This document shows, in pieces, positions 17,571 through 26,707 of a DNA stretch of 64,000 nucleotides. The notes beneath the pieces were generated by a model. It was given only the letters and a program-made list of their open reading frames with translations, had not been told where the DNA came from and did not search any database. The stretch's first letter is position 1; each line of letters begins with the position of its first letter. The position numbers and the translations under genes were made by a program. Origin of the DNA: Oceanihabitans sp. IOP_32. GTDB taxonomy: Bacteria; Bacteroidota; Bacteroidia; Flavobacteriales; Flavobacteriaceae. The stretch lies in contig NZ_CP040813.1 of assembly GCF_009498295.1 (NCBI RefSeq), positions 1,619,001 through 1,683,000 of the forward strand, in the 5' to 3' direction.

Positions 17571-18773
17571 TTAAACTAGAGTTTTATATAATGCTTCTAC
17601 TTGTTTGGCTATGGCCATCCAGTCAAAATGCTTTTCAACTCGTTTTCTACCATTATCGGCCATCGTGTCTCGTAGCGCTTTATTAGCAATAAGGGTATTG
17701 ATACCCTGGGCCAAATCTTTAGAAAACGCGTTGGGATTAACGGGTTCAAAAGGGGCTTCTTTTTGCTGTTCTAACGGAATTAATAGGCCGGTTTCACCAT
17801 GTACTACCACTTCTTTTATGCCACCAACGGCACTGGCTACAACCGCGGTATTACAAGCCATGGCTTCGATGTTAATAATGCCAAAAGGCTCGTAAATTGA
17901 GGGGCAGCAAAACACAGCGGCGTGCGAGTATAACTGGATGATTTCTTCTTTGCTGACCATTTTGTCGATCCAAATCACATTTTCTCTCGTTTTTTTAACG
18001 GCGTTAACAGCATCTTCCATTTCTTTACCAATTTCTGCGGTATCTGGAGCGCCTGCGCAAAGCACAACTTGGGTGTCTGCCTCTATATATTTAATGGCAT
18101 TTACAAGATGGATAATGCCTTTTTGTCTGGTAATGCGTCCAACAAAAAGTACGTATGGTTTTGCTTTGTCTATACCATAGGTGTCGAGAGTTGAGGTTTC
18201 TTTTGTGGTTGTGTATTGTTGCAAATTGATTCCGTTATAAATAACGTTCACTTTACGCTCATCGACCTTAAAATGTTTGAGAATATCGTCTTTAGTTTCT
18301 TTAGACACAGCAATGAGTGCATCGGCCATTTCGATAGCCGTTTTTTCAACCCAAGATGAGGCATCGTAACCTCTGCCTAATTGCTCTCGTTTCCAAGGTC
18401 TTAAAGGCTCTAAAGAATGTGTGGTGATTACCAAAGGTGTCCCGTAGCACAATTTCGCTACGATACCAGCAAAATGAGCGTACCAAGTATGACAATGCAC
18501 GATATCGGCATCTACAGGTTCGGCATTCATGTGTAAACCCGTGCTTAAGGTTTTAAATACGGCCTGTAATTTATCGTCTGCAGCATCAAAAACCGGATTT
18601 TCAAATGGATAACCTTTAACCTCTAGATTTTTCGATTTAAGGTCTTGGTCGCCAAAACAGCGCACCTCCATGGTCATGAGTTTAGATAATTCTGCTGCCA
18701 AATATTCAACATGAACACCTGCACCTCCATAAACATAAGGTGGAAACTCTCTCGTGTAAAAAAGTGCTTTCAT
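17571..18773 (-). CDS. glgM: GT4 glycogen synthase / maltose-1-phosphate synthase, GlgM type
   Basis: A 400-residue GT-B glycosyltransferase. The N-terminus ALFYTREFPPYVYGGAGVHV matches the actinobacterial GlgA/GlgM (Rv1212c-like) family rather than the GT5 bacterial starch synthases, which begin with KTGGL. The C-terminal half has FVGRITRQKGI and the nucleotide-sugar-binding CPSIYEPFGIINIEAMAC. Members of this family use ADP-glucose either to extend glycogen or, with glucose 1-phosphate as acceptor, to make maltose 1-phosphate. As first gene of the operon with glgC, glgE and glgB, the second activity fits well here. The start is followed at once by MKALFYTREF, as in homologues. Acceptor choice is inferred from context. 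Confidence 0.82.
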   Translation of the reverse strand: MKALFYTREFPPYVYGGAGVHVEYLAAELSKLMTMEVRCFGDQDLKSKNLEVKGYPFENPVFDAADDKLQAVFKTLSTGLHMNAEPVDADIVHCHTWYAHFAGIVAKLCYGTPLVITTHSLEPLRPWKREQLGRGYDASSWVEKTAIEMADALIAVSKETKDDILKHFKVDERKVNVIYNGINLQQYTTTKETSTLDTYGIDKAKPYVLFVGRITRQKGIIHLVNAIKYIEADTQVVLCAGAPDTAEIGKEMEDAVNAVKKTRENVIWIDKMVSKEEIIQLYSHAAVFCCPSIYEPFGIINIEAMACNTAVVASAVGGIKEVVVHGETGLLIPLEQQKEAPFEPVNPNAFSKDLAQGINTLIANKALRDTMADNGRKRVEKHFDWMAIAKQVEALYKTLV

Positions 18774-19393
18774 TTATTGGTTTTTTTTTTTGATGACTAT
18801 TTTGGTGTGAAATCTTATATTATAAAATTATATAAGCTTGTTTTAAAAAACCTCACTATACAAATTGTAATATAGGCGTCTGGTATTGGTGTAAAGAATA
18901 TGTTAAAAAGCGCGTTTTAAGTGTGTCGGTTTTTTAATAAATTTATTTAGAACTTATATTACTTTGTAAAAACTAAACATACAAAAAAAATACCAACAAA
19001 CTGCTCTTATTCGCATTTTTAGCAATAAAGAAGCTTTTAATCTAAATAGACGTGTTTTTGCTAAATTTAAGGCGTTTTAACACCTGTTTTTAGGTATAAT
19101 CTTAGGGTTTGGTTCAAAACACAAGCGATAAGAGATTTTGTGTTCTCGATTAGTTGAAATATAAATAAATGGTTCTATGTATAATACGTGGGATGTTGGT
19201 TTTGTGTTAAACCAATTTCATTTTTGAAATGAGGTATTGTTAATTTGGTATACAATGCGAGTGTTTAGAATTTTTATAAACTTAAGCTTTCGCAATACCT
19301 TACAATCGGGCTTTTTTTCACTCATTTTGTATGAGGATAAAAACACAGCTTAAGGCCAAAAATTAAATTGAAAACACAAAAACTTATATCCAG

Positions 19394-19468
19394 AACGTTC
19401 ATCCGATAAAAGACATAAGACCGCTTCGCTAATAGACATAAGAATCAAGACTTGATTCGAACTAACTA
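19394..19468 (-). repeat. Interspersed repeat family C, copy 1 (inverted)
   Basis: The minus strand reads GAATCAAGTCTTGATTCTTA, then TGTCTATTAGCGAAGCGGTC and TTATGTCTTTTATCGGA. The same order and nearly the same bases occur on the plus strand at 24718-24790, and a partial copy is at 50087-50118. The first block is itself a palindrome. It is non-coding and of unknown origin. Confidence 0.7.
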
Positions 19469-19528
19469 ATAAACGAGTGCTTTAATTAACAAAATATCTC
19501 CTTTAAACCTCAATAATTGTCTCAAATA

Positions 19529-19688
19529 ATACCAATTTAACTTTATAATGTCGTGTAAATAAATTGAATTATCTTTTGATCAATTGAAATGAAAAATAGA
19601 TAGCATAGCATCGTTACGGTAATTATTTTTGATGAAAAATAAGCAAAAAAGAAGCTATTTATTGCGACATTATATATGGGCAAGGTAA
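19529..19688. repeat. MITE-like repeat family A, copy 2
   Basis: Nearly identical to 9330-9489 over its interior (for example AGCATAGCATCGTTACGGTA and AGCAAAAAAGAAGCTATTTA). The left end ATACCAATTTAACTTTATAA is complete; at the right end GCGACATTATATATGG is mirrored to it, but the outermost bases have diverged. Confidence 0.72.
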
Positions 19689-19706
19689 CATTAAAAAAAA
19701 ATGTGT

Positions 19707-19758
19707 AAAGTTCTTTATTTTACAAGAATTGACAGCATCAAAATATTTTTAATCGGAC
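19707..19758 (+). repeat. Interspersed repeat family D, copy 1
   Basis: About 50 bases containing AAAGTTCTTTATTTTA, GACAGCATCAAAATATTTTT and AATCGGAC. An inverted copy with the same block order is at 24577-24628. It may be an end remnant of a transposable element. Confidence 0.55.
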
Positions 19759-19831
19759 TTTATTGGTTTTAAATATAAGTTTTACTCTGTTTAAATTGTA
19801 TAATCTTAACGCGGTTTATAGGAACAATGGC

Positions 19832-21628
19832 TTAATCATTAAGCTTTAAAACCGCCATAAAAGCTTGTTGAGGTATTTCTACATTACCTACTTGGCGCAT
19901 GCGTTTTTTTCCTTTTTTCTGTTTCTCTAAAAGTTTACGCTTTCTAGAAATATCGCCACCATAACATTTGGCAGTCACATCTTTACGCACGGCTTTAATG
20001 GTTTCTCTAGACACAATTTTAGCGCCAATAGCAGCCTGAATTGGAATATCGAATTGCTGACGAGGAATGAGTTCCTTTAATTTTTCACACATTTTTTTAC
20101 CAATGTGTTGAGCATTATCGGTATGTATTAATGTGGAAAGGGCATCCACAGATAAGCCATTTAATAAAATATCTAAGCGTACTAATTTTGAGGTTTTCAT
20201 GCCTATTGGCGAATAATCGAAAGAGGCATAACCTTTAGAAACGGTTTTTAAACGGTCGTAAAAATCGAAAACAATTTCTGCAAGTGGCATTTCGAAAGTT
20301 AATTCCACACGATCGGCAGTTAAATAGTTTTGATTTATAACAATGCCTCGTTTTTCTATACACAGGGACATGACATTGCCAACAAAATCAGCTTTGGTAA
20401 TTATAGTCGCTTTAATATACGGTTCTTCAACACGATTTATGGTAGAAGGATCTGGTAAATCGGACGGGTTATTTACAATAAAAGGCACCTCTGGGTTTTT
20501 ATTGGTGTACGCGTAATAGGAAACGTTGGGAACTGTTGTTATCACGGTCATATCGAACTCACGCTCCAAACGTTCTTGAATAATTTCCATGTGAAGCATA
20601 CCTAAAAACCCACAACGGAAACCAAAGCCTAAAGCGGCCGAACTCTCTGGCGTAAATACTAGAGAGGCATCATTTAGCTGAAGCTTTTCCATAGAGTTAC
20701 GCAGCTCTTCGTAATCCTCGGTATCTACAGGGTAAATACCAGCAAAAACCATAGGTTTTACATCTTCAAAACCTTCAATAATATTGGTGGTTGGGTTAGC
20801 AAAATCGGTTATGGTATCCCCAACTTTCACTTCTTTAGCGGTTTTAATTCCTGTAATTAAATACCCAACATCACCAGCTTTTACGCTTTGTTTTGGTATT
20901 TGGTTAAGTTTTAAAGTCCCTACTTCGTCTGCAAAGTATTCTTTATCGGTCGCAACGAATTTAATTTTTTGTCCTTTTTTTATCTCACCGTTAAACACTC
21001 TAAAATAGGTTTCAATACCTCTAAAAGTGTTGTAAACCGAATCGAAAATTAAAGCTTGCAAGGGAGCGTCTGGGTCCCCTTCTGGCGCGGGAACACGCTC
21101 TATGATGGCTTCTAATATTTTATCAACTCCAAAACCTGTTTTTCCACTAGCGTGGATAACTTCTTCTGGATCGCAGCCTAATAAATCTACAATATCATCG
21201 GTAACTTCTTCAGGATTGGCACTTGGTAAATCTACTTTATTAAGAATAGGAATAATTTCCAAGTCATTTTCTAAGGCCAAATATAAATTAGAAATGGTTT
21301 GAGCTTGTATGCTTTGTGCAGCATCTACAATAAGTAAAGCCCCTTCGCAGGCAGCAATAGATCGTGACACCTCGTAGCTAAAATCAACGTGTCCTGGGGT
21401 ATCAATTAAATTTAAAACATATTTTTCGCCTTTGTATTCATAATCCATTTGGATGGCGTGCGACTTAATGGTTATACCACGTTCGCGCTCTAAATCCATA
21501 TTGTCTAAAAGCTGATTTTGTTTTTCTCTATCGGTAACCGAACCAGTAAAATCTAACAAACGGTCTGCTAGTGTACTTTTACCGTGATCTATATGTGCAA
21601 TGATGCAAAAATTTCTAATATTCTTCAT
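19832..21628 (-). CDS. lepA: Elongation factor 4 (LepA)
   Basis: A 598-residue translational GTPase that back-translocates or remodels stalled ribosomes. The start [20 protein letters not shown] contains the P-loop; [11 protein letters not shown] is the switch I G2 region, DTPGHVDF is G3 and NKVDLPSA is G4. Domains II and III and the EF-G domain V-like region follow. The LepA-specific C-terminal domain ends with [20 protein letters not shown]. Length is that of the family. It is a monocistronic minus-strand gene with repeat-rich DNA downstream. Confidence 0.98.
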   Translation of the reverse strand: MKNIRNFCIIAHIDHGKSTLADRLLDFTGSVTDREKQNQLLDNMDLERERGITIKSHAIQMDYEYKGEKYVLNLIDTPGHVDFSYEVSRSIAACEGALLIVDAAQSIQAQTISNLYLALENDLEIIPILNKVDLPSANPEEVTDDIVDLLGCDPEEVIHASGKTGFGVDKILEAIIERVPAPEGDPDAPLQALIFDSVYNTFRGIETYFRVFNGEIKKGQKIKFVATDKEYFADEVGTLKLNQIPKQSVKAGDVGYLITGIKTAKEVKVGDTITDFANPTTNIIEGFEDVKPMVFAGIYPVDTEDYEELRNSMEKLQLNDASLVFTPESSAALGFGFRCGFLGMLHMEIIQERLEREFDMTVITTVPNVSYYAYTNKNPEVPFIVNNPSDLPDPSTINRVEEPYIKATIITKADFVGNVMSLCIEKRGIVINQNYLTADRVELTFEMPLAEIVFDFYDRLKTVSKGYASFDYSPIGMKTSKLVRLDILLNGLSVDALSTLIHTDNAQHIGKKMCEKLKELIPRQQFDIPIQAAIGAKIVSRETIKAVRKDVTAKCYGGDISRKRKLLEKQKKGKKRMRQVGNVEIPQQAFMAVLKLND

Positions 21629-22127
21629 AAAGCCGTCTTTCTTAAGAAAAGATGCTGCAAATATAGTTTAATTTTTTGATGCTTAAATAGGTATTTAACC
21701 TTGTTTAGCTTGTTTTTGTGGAATTTTTTTGGGTGTATTCTTAGTAACCTAGTTGCGAATCGTATCAAAAATCTATCAATAATGCTGATATAAGGCGGTA
21801 CGATAATGAAAAAATGTAAGCCCTTAATGTTGTTTTACTTAAGCTTTAAAAACGGTGTATTTTAAATGGGGTTAATAAAATATAGTTGAAAATAGAGGGC
21901 TTTGCGCAAACCGGGTTAGTGCGCGGCTTTAAAAATGTTTACTGCTTTTGGGATAGGTCGAATTACTAGCGTGGCTACTGTCTCGATTTTTTTAGACTGT
22001 TTTAAGCTAGTCGCTAAGGCAAAATAAAAGGTTAAATGGATTATTTTCAGTTGTTTATAGGAATTCTTCTTAAGGAGTTAAATACGATTAAATAAAAAGA
22101 TGTAATTTTGCGCTAAAATTAAACAGC
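21629..22127. other. Intergenic region between lepA and dus
   Basis: Divergent promoter region of about 500 bases. I see no open frame, tRNA or strong hairpin. It must contain the promoters of lepA (left) and dus (right); only a -7-like box for dus is recognisable. Confidence 0.5.
22103..22110 (+). promoter_or_regulatory. Bacteroidota-type -7 box upstream of dus
   Basis: TAATTTTG fits the TAnnTTTG -7 consensus of Bacteroidota primary sigma factor, 17 bases before the TTG start of dus. No clear -33 TTG at proper spacing is visible. Confidence 0.4.
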
Positions 22128-23117
22128 TTGGTTAAAATAGATCACATAGAATTACCTGATTTTCCGTTACTTTTAGCACCTATGGAAGATGTTAGCGACC
22201 CGCCATTTCGCGCCTTATGCAAGGAGCAAGGGGCTGATGTGGTGTATACCGAGTTTGTATCAAGCGAAGGTCTTATACGTAACGCTGCAAAAAGTGTTAT
22301 GAAGCTGGATATTTACGAAAAGGAGCGCCCAGTTGGCATTCAAATTTTTGGAGCGAACTTAGATAGTATGCTGCAAACTATTGATATTGTTTCGGCATCA
22401 AATCCAGATATTATTGATATTAATTTTGGTTGTCCCGTAAAAAAAGTAGTGAGTAAAGGGGCTGGAGCAGGCATTTTAAAAGATGTTTGCTTAATGGAAA
22501 GCCTCACTGCCGAAATGGTAAAACGCACCAACATACCCATTACCGTAAAAACGCGTTTGGGCTGGGATCATGACTCTATAAAAATTCTTGAAGTGGCCGA
22601 ACGCTTGCAAGATGTGGGCTGTAAAGCCATTTCTATACATGGGCGTACGCGTATGCAAATGTATAAGGGATCGGCCGACTGGAAACCCATAGCTCAGGTT
22701 AAAAACAACCCGCGCATGCACATTCCTGTATTTGGAAATGGCGATGTAGATACCCCAGAAAAAGCGGTTTTAATGCGTGATGAATACGGTTTAGATGGTG
22801 CTATGATTGGTCGTGCCAGCATTGGTAACCCTTGGTTTTTTAAGCAAGTAAAACACTTTTTTAAAACAGGCGAACATTTAGCGCCCATTAGCTTAGAAGA
22901 ACGTGTTGAAGCAGCGCGCAAGCATTTGCAAATGTCAATAGATTGGAAAGGTGAAACCTTGGGGGTTTTAGAAACCCGACGTCATTATACCAACTATTTT
23001 AAAGGCATTCCGCACTTTAAAGAATACCGTATGAAAATGGTAACAAGCAACGACTCTAAGGCGGTGTTTGCCACTTTTGATGAGGTTTTAGAAACCTTTG
23101 CAGATTATCAGTTTTAG
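22128..23117 (+). CDS. dusB: tRNA-dihydrouridine synthase, DusB-like
   Basis: A 329-residue flavoenzyme that reduces specific uridines in tRNA D-loops with NADPH and FMN. It begins at TTG 22128, since VKIDHIELPDFPLLLAPMED is the normal family N-terminus and no upstream ATG is in frame. Visible motifs are APMEDVSDPPFRALC, INFGCPVKKVVSKGAGAGIL with the catalytic Cys in GCP, the KTRLGW phosphate loop, SIHGRTRMQMYKGSADW and FGNGDVDTPEKA. The C-terminal helical RNA-binding domain is present. It is alone on the plus strand between divergent lepA and a repeat element. Confidence 0.93.
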   Translation: MVKIDHIELPDFPLLLAPMEDVSDPPFRALCKEQGADVVYTEFVSSEGLIRNAAKSVMKLDIYEKERPVGIQIFGANLDSMLQTIDIVSASNPDIIDINFGCPVKKVVSKGAGAGILKDVCLMESLTAEMVKRTNIPITVKTRLGWDHDSIKILEVAERLQDVGCKAISIHGRTRMQMYKGSADWKPIAQVKNNPRMHIPVFGNGDVDTPEKAVLMRDEYGLDGAMIGRASIGNPWFFKQVKHFFKTGEHLAPISLEERVEAARKHLQMSIDWKGETLGVLETRRHYTNYFKGIPHFKEYRMKMVTSNDSKAVFATFDEVLETFADYQF

Positions 23118-23164
23118 TTTAGTAGCCAATCGCGATTAAATATTTTTTTGGGCAAATGGCAAGC

Positions 23165-23300
23165 CACCGCGCTATTCGCTATATCTTTTTAAAAGCTCTG
23201 GCGCCTAACCAGAAAACTGGGTATTCTAGCAAATAATTGCATTAAAATCGACATCTTGCTGTTTTGCGCTTTTAAAAAGGATGCCGCTACTATCGCTTTT
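23165..23300 (-). repeat. Structured intergenic repeat family E, copy 2 (inverted)
   Basis: Read on the minus strand it has AGCGGCATCCTTTTT, an internal region with a secondary hairpin (GGCGCCTAACCAGAAAACTG area), then AAAAAGATATAGCGAATAGC. The same flanking motifs occur at 26601-26690 with a short loop. The ATCCTTTTT and AAAAAGAT arms can pair, so this may be a transcribed RNA element or repeat. The rest of 23118-23655 has nothing recognisable. Confidence 0.5.
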
Positions 23301-23655
23301 GCACGTGTTTGTTAGGTTTGTTTTTAATGCCAGAGATCAATTTTTGCTTGCCAAAAACATGAGTTCATTTTGTTTATTAAAAAGCTCTATACGCTAGGAA
23401 CGAAAACTAAACACTTAAAACAAAAGCCATAAAAATAAATCCGACTGTAACTATAAAACTATTATAAGCCCAAAAGTTAAGCTTACAAATAGAATAGCAT
23501 TATAAGCAAACAAAAGCCTATGTTAAATTAGTGAAACTCCAACTCCAGATAAGGGCGAGGGTATTTTTTAAGAGTTTGGCAACTGGCTTTAGTTTCTTAA
23601 AACTGTGCTTCACAGCACCTGTTTTGCTTATGGTAAAAAAAAGAGGTATACCATG

Positions 23656-23697
23656 AAACCCAAAGACGAAAACACACTAATTTTCGTCTTCGGGTTT
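23656..23697 (-). terminator. Hairpin at the 3' end of the lipoprotein gene
   Basis: AAACCCAAAGACGAAAA (23656-23672) pairs with TTTTCGTCTTCGGGTTT (23681-23697) with a single mismatch and an 8-base loop. It overlaps the last codons and stop (TAG at 23677-23679) of the minus-strand gene. There is no long T run beyond the stem, so the role as terminator is likely but not certain. Confidence 0.6.
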
Positions 23698-24165
23698 TAT
23701 AAATTCAGATTTATATTTTTCTAAAAATGCGCGCTGTCGCTCTAGCATTTGTTGTCTTATATGGTCAATATCCATAAAATCGGATCCAAAATCGCTTTTA
23801 AAAAATTCATCATTAAAAAAACGACGACTAAAAAGTGAATCTTGAGAGAAAATAGTATCAAAGCCTTCATTTTCAAAACCGGAAAAGTCTGTAAAAAATC
23901 GCGATTTAAAAGCTTCCATTAAGCTGTCTCGTTGAATCGCAGAGAGGTCTTTATACCTGTGATCTGAAGACCAAGAATAAATACTGTCGTATCTAATAAG
24001 GTTTCCGTTTTCATCAAAGGTTTTGTTTACTTTCCAAGATCCTTTTGGTTGTTCAACCTGTTCATTTTTATGATCTTTTGTGTGCTTATTTTTTGTTTCG
24101 TTTTGCTGTGCGTTGCACCCCAAGCTAAATAAGCCCACTACAACTAATAAAATAAACTTTTTCAT
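23677..24165 (-). CDS. Putative lipoprotein, unknown function
   Basis: A 162-residue protein starting at the ATG at 24165 (an 8-codon extension to 24189 would disrupt the signal peptide). MKKFILLVVVGLFSLGC is a type II signal peptide with Cys17 as lipidation site. The mature part has a charged linker (NETKNKHTKDHKNEQVEQPK), then SWKVNKTFDENGNLIRYDSI and an acidic Phe-rich C-terminus. I do not recognise a family. DENGNLIRYDSIYSW resembles segments found in secreted flavobacterial proteins with short beta-hairpins. The stop codon lies within a hairpin. Confidence 0.7.
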   Translation of the reverse strand: MKKFILLVVVGLFSLGCNAQQNETKNKHTKDHKNEQVEQPKGSWKVNKTFDENGNLIRYDSIYSWSSDHRYKDLSAIQRDSLMEAFKSRFFTDFSGFENEGFDTIFSQDSLFSRRFFNDEFFKSDFGSDFMDIDHIRQQMLERQRAFLEKYKSEFIKPEDEN

Positions 24166-24576
24166 ATCTATAAAATTTAAATTAAACACATAATAACGTT
24201 GTTCTAAAAAAATAGTTAATGACCGGTTTTAACCTTTTTAGCAGTTATGCCATACACCATATAACGCATCTATAGGGTTGAATTATACTTATAATTAGCT
24301 GAGATGAAACCCCATATAAGTTCTTGTTTAGGCGAGCTGCTAAATGGCTCGGAACCAAAATAAAATTACAATTATGGTATAATATTTATTTGGTTTTTAA
24401 AATAAATTGAAATCAAAAAAAATGCCAAAAATTAACCTAAATAGTTAGTGATATAAAACCACCGTTAAAAGGCTTTAATTGTGTTAAGTGTTTATGATTA
24501 AGGATGTTAATTAATGAAAAAAATGACAATTTGACATTTTTAAAGAGTAAAAATCATAATGTTTTTAATCACTAGT

Positions 24577-24628
24577 GTCCGATTAAAAATATTAAAATGC
24601 TGTCCATCCTTTTAAAATTAAGAACTTT
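24577..24628 (-). repeat. Interspersed repeat family D, copy 2 (inverted)
   Basis: The minus strand reads AAAGTTCTTAATTTTA, GACAGCATTTTAATATTTTT and AATCGGAC in the same order and spacing as 19707-19758, with a handful of differences. Confidence 0.55.
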
Positions 24629-24717
24629 GCGCGTTTTTTAAAATGTCACCTTGCTTATTTGAAATAATTATTAAGATTTAAAGGAACTATTTTGTTAATT
24701 TAAAGTACTTCTGTTTA

Positions 24718-24790
24718 TCAGTTAGTTAGAATCAAGTCTTGGTTCTTATATCTATTAGCGAAGCGGTCTTATGTCTTTTGTCGGACATTA
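24718..24790 (+). repeat. Interspersed repeat family C, copy 2
   Basis: Contains GAATCAAGTCTTGGTTCTTA, TCTATTAGCGAAGCGGTCTT and ATGTCTTTTGTCGGACATTA, matching the inverted copy at 19394-19468 almost throughout. Confidence 0.7.
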
Positions 24791-24966
24791 ATGATTTTTA
24801 ATGCTATATAATTGCAATTCAGGATAAAAACATTATCCAGTTATTTAAATTAATGGCTGGAGTTTATGTTGTATTTAACTTAAAGGTTCTTGTTAAAGTT
24901 TAAAAAAGGATCTGTTCTCACATTTTCATTCTAAATAACCATGAGATTTGAGATTACAAGTACATT

Positions 24967-25368
24967 TTAACTTAATTTCATTACAATATTATCTTGGGTT
25001 GGTCTAATTAGAATGAGATATATAATGATTAGAATTCCAAAAATCATAAAATCTTTGTTTAAAAACAGTATTAAAAACGCGGCCCCTTCTAACACGGCCC
25101 ATCGCATGATGGAGGCACTTTGATAAAACGTTATCTTCTCTTCTAATTTTAGTGAGGCGTCTATGTTTTTTAATTGCGAATTAAATAAAAAATTACTCAA
25201 AAGGTAAGCCATTACAGGTATTAAGATGTACATAATGTGAGCTGTATTTGAGCTATCAAAATTAAATTGAGTTAGCGCATTTATATCTCCTAAAAATAAA
25301 TAAGCGATAATTAGACCAAGACATAATGCGAAATGAATGATTTGAATAACTTTTATTTTTTGCTGCAT
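24967..25368 (-). CDS. Small integral membrane protein, unknown
   Basis: A 133-residue protein with about four hydrophobic segments: residues 7-27, 43-63, 88-103 and 106-124. Between the second and third is a charged stretch (NSQLKNIDASLKLEEKITFY). No family signature is recognised. It is 64 bases downstream of the next hypothetical gene on the same strand and may be co-transcribed with it. The ATG at 25368 gives an ordinary start without signal peptide cleavage site. Confidence 0.65.
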   Translation of the reverse strand: MQQKIKVIQIIHFALCLGLIIAYLFLGDINALTQFNFDSSNTAHIMYILIPVMAYLLSNFLFNSQLKNIDASLKLEEKITFYQSASIMRWAVLEGAAFLILFLNKDFMIFGILIIIYLILIRPTQDNIVMKLS

Positions 25369-25432
25369 TTTGGTTTGTGTTTGTTAACGTGTTTTGTTAA
25401 TTGCGGGTTAAATAAGTCTAAATAGGGCTTTA

Positions 25433-26518
25433 TCATTTCCAAAACCTCCACCAATTCTTATTGTTTCTTTCATTAGGCATTTTAATTCCGCGTCTTTTAT
25501 ATTCTTTCATAATTTCACTCATAGTTGTTAATGCTTCAGTATTGGTTCGTGCATTAGGAATACTTAGAACTCGATTAAATTCTTTATCTAAGCTATCTTT
25601 TGAAAGATTCGTAAATTCTATTTCACTCGAAATGTCGTTATCAATAGAGCTAGGTGCAATTAAACTTCCATTATATAGAAATTTGAATTTAACCTGGCTA
25701 GAAGCCAAAGCTTCCGACATTATTTGCAACATTTCATTCTTTTCAATTTGTTCAATGTAAGAGTTGCATTTATCAATTAGGCTTTGGTTTTTAGAAATAC
25801 TATTATTTAGTTTGAAAGTTATTTCGCCTCCAAATGATTTTCTGTGCATGATCATTAGCAAAACTTGTTGGAGGGAAGTGTTAACATCTTTTGTTAAATC
25901 TTCAATGTTTTTACTATTTAATTCTATAGAATAGTTTTGATCTTTGTTTTCTGAGATCACAAAATTTTCTTGGTTGTCATTTTTAGGTAAATCTTCACCA
26001 CCCATGGCAACGATTTCTCCATTTTGAACTAAAAAAACCTTGTCTGAAATTTTGTCTTGCTGTGGATTGTCGAAATATTGTTTGATCACTACAGGTAGCT
26101 TTAATCGCATAGGTGAATTAGAATCGATTGCAATTAACAATCCTTTAAATGGAATACCAACCATTAGATTGTCACTGCCTAATTCTTTTGCTATTTTAAT
26201 CATAAAGTCATTATCCAAAATCTTTTCGCTCGCATATTCATTGCCTTCTGCAAATAAAATTTTTGAACCTTCTGCCTCAGTAATTTGATAGGTAACATCA
26301 ATCGATTTAAGGTTCGAAATAGCTTCTTCTTTAATTTTCGGGAACCTTATATTAAAATCGTTTTCATTGGAGGCAGAGTCGAATATAATCATTCTGTCAC
26401 TATCTTTTCCGTAGGCCACTACTGGTGAAATTTTATCATCAAAAAGGTTCTCCTTAAAAAATAGTGTTTCATTTTTTCTATAATCAGAAGTTTTTAATAT
26501 TGGTAAGATTTTAGTCAT
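25433..26518 (-). CDS. Hypothetical protein with WWRFWK C-terminus
   Basis: A 361-residue soluble protein without signal peptide or membrane segment. The N-terminal 170 residues (from MTKILPILKTSDY to IPFKGLLIAID) have the alternation of strands and helices seen in DUF1444-like proteins, but the match is too weak for a firm call. The C-terminal half is mostly helical. The last residues, NKNWWRFWK, closely resemble the end KKSWWQFWK of the unrelated-looking hypothetical at 29360-29818. Two proteins a few kilobases apart sharing an aromatic tail suggests a common sorting or interaction signal, or common origin. Function unknown. Confidence 0.65.
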   Translation of the reverse strand: MTKILPILKTSDYRKNETLFFKENLFDDKISPVVAYGKDSDRMIIFDSASNENDFNIRFPKIKEEAISNLKSIDVTYQITEAEGSKILFAEGNEYASEKILDNDFMIKIAKELGSDNLMVGIPFKGLLIAIDSNSPMRLKLPVVIKQYFDNPQQDKISDKVFLVQNGEIVAMGGEDLPKNDNQENFVISENKDQNYSIELNSKNIEDLTKDVNTSLQQVLLMIMHRKSFGGEITFKLNNSISKNQSLIDKCNSYIEQIEKNEMLQIMSEALASSQVKFKFLYNGSLIAPSSIDNDISSEIEFTNLSKDSLDKEFNRVLSIPNARTNTEALTTMSEIMKEYKRRGIKMPNERNNKNWWRFWK

Positions 26519-26600
26519 TCAGTTTTTGATTTAAGTATACATGTAATAAACTTATACAATTCCTACAACAAAACAAAATCACAAACGAACAGAAACCCTC

Positions 26601-26690
26601 CATAGCAGGTTTGCCCGCGAGAAGGATTGCAGCGGCATCCTTTTTGTTTTTCTCAAAAAGATACAGCGAAAAGCCTGTTTGCCTTTTTTG
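26601..26690 (+). repeat. Structured intergenic repeat family E, copy 1
   Basis: GGATTGCAGCGGCATCCTTTTT is followed after a short loop by AAAAAGATACAGCGAAAAGCC; the inner arms can pair. It lies in the 190-base gap beyond the 3' end of the permease gene and matches the inverted element at 23165-23300. To my knowledge similar motifs recur between flavobacterial genes. Confidence 0.5.
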
Positions 26691-26707
26691 GCAACTCGCC
26701 CAAATTA

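Larger units (their letters stand above)
18774..19831. other. Repeat-rich intergenic region between glgM and lepA
   Basis: No coding frame of note in about 1 kb. It contains short inverted sequence ending in a TTAATTTGGTAT-like MITE end (near 19211-19253), a family C repeat (19394-19468), MITE family A copy 2 (19529-19688) and a family D repeat (19707-19758). The glgM promoter should lie just left of 18850, but I do not see a clear -7/-33 pair. Confidence 0.7.
24166..24966. other. Intergenic region with repeats C and D
   Basis: About 800 bases without a supported gene. It holds the family D repeat (24577-24628) and the family C repeat (24718-24790); the rest is AT-rich with no hairpin or RNA gene that I can recognise. 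Confidence 0.6.

Noticed and set aside
18774-19831. A hidden gene or RNA in the long intergenic region
   Set aside because: No frame shows protein-like composition and the stretch is explained largely by four repeat elements; no tRNA or known riboswitch fold was found by eye.
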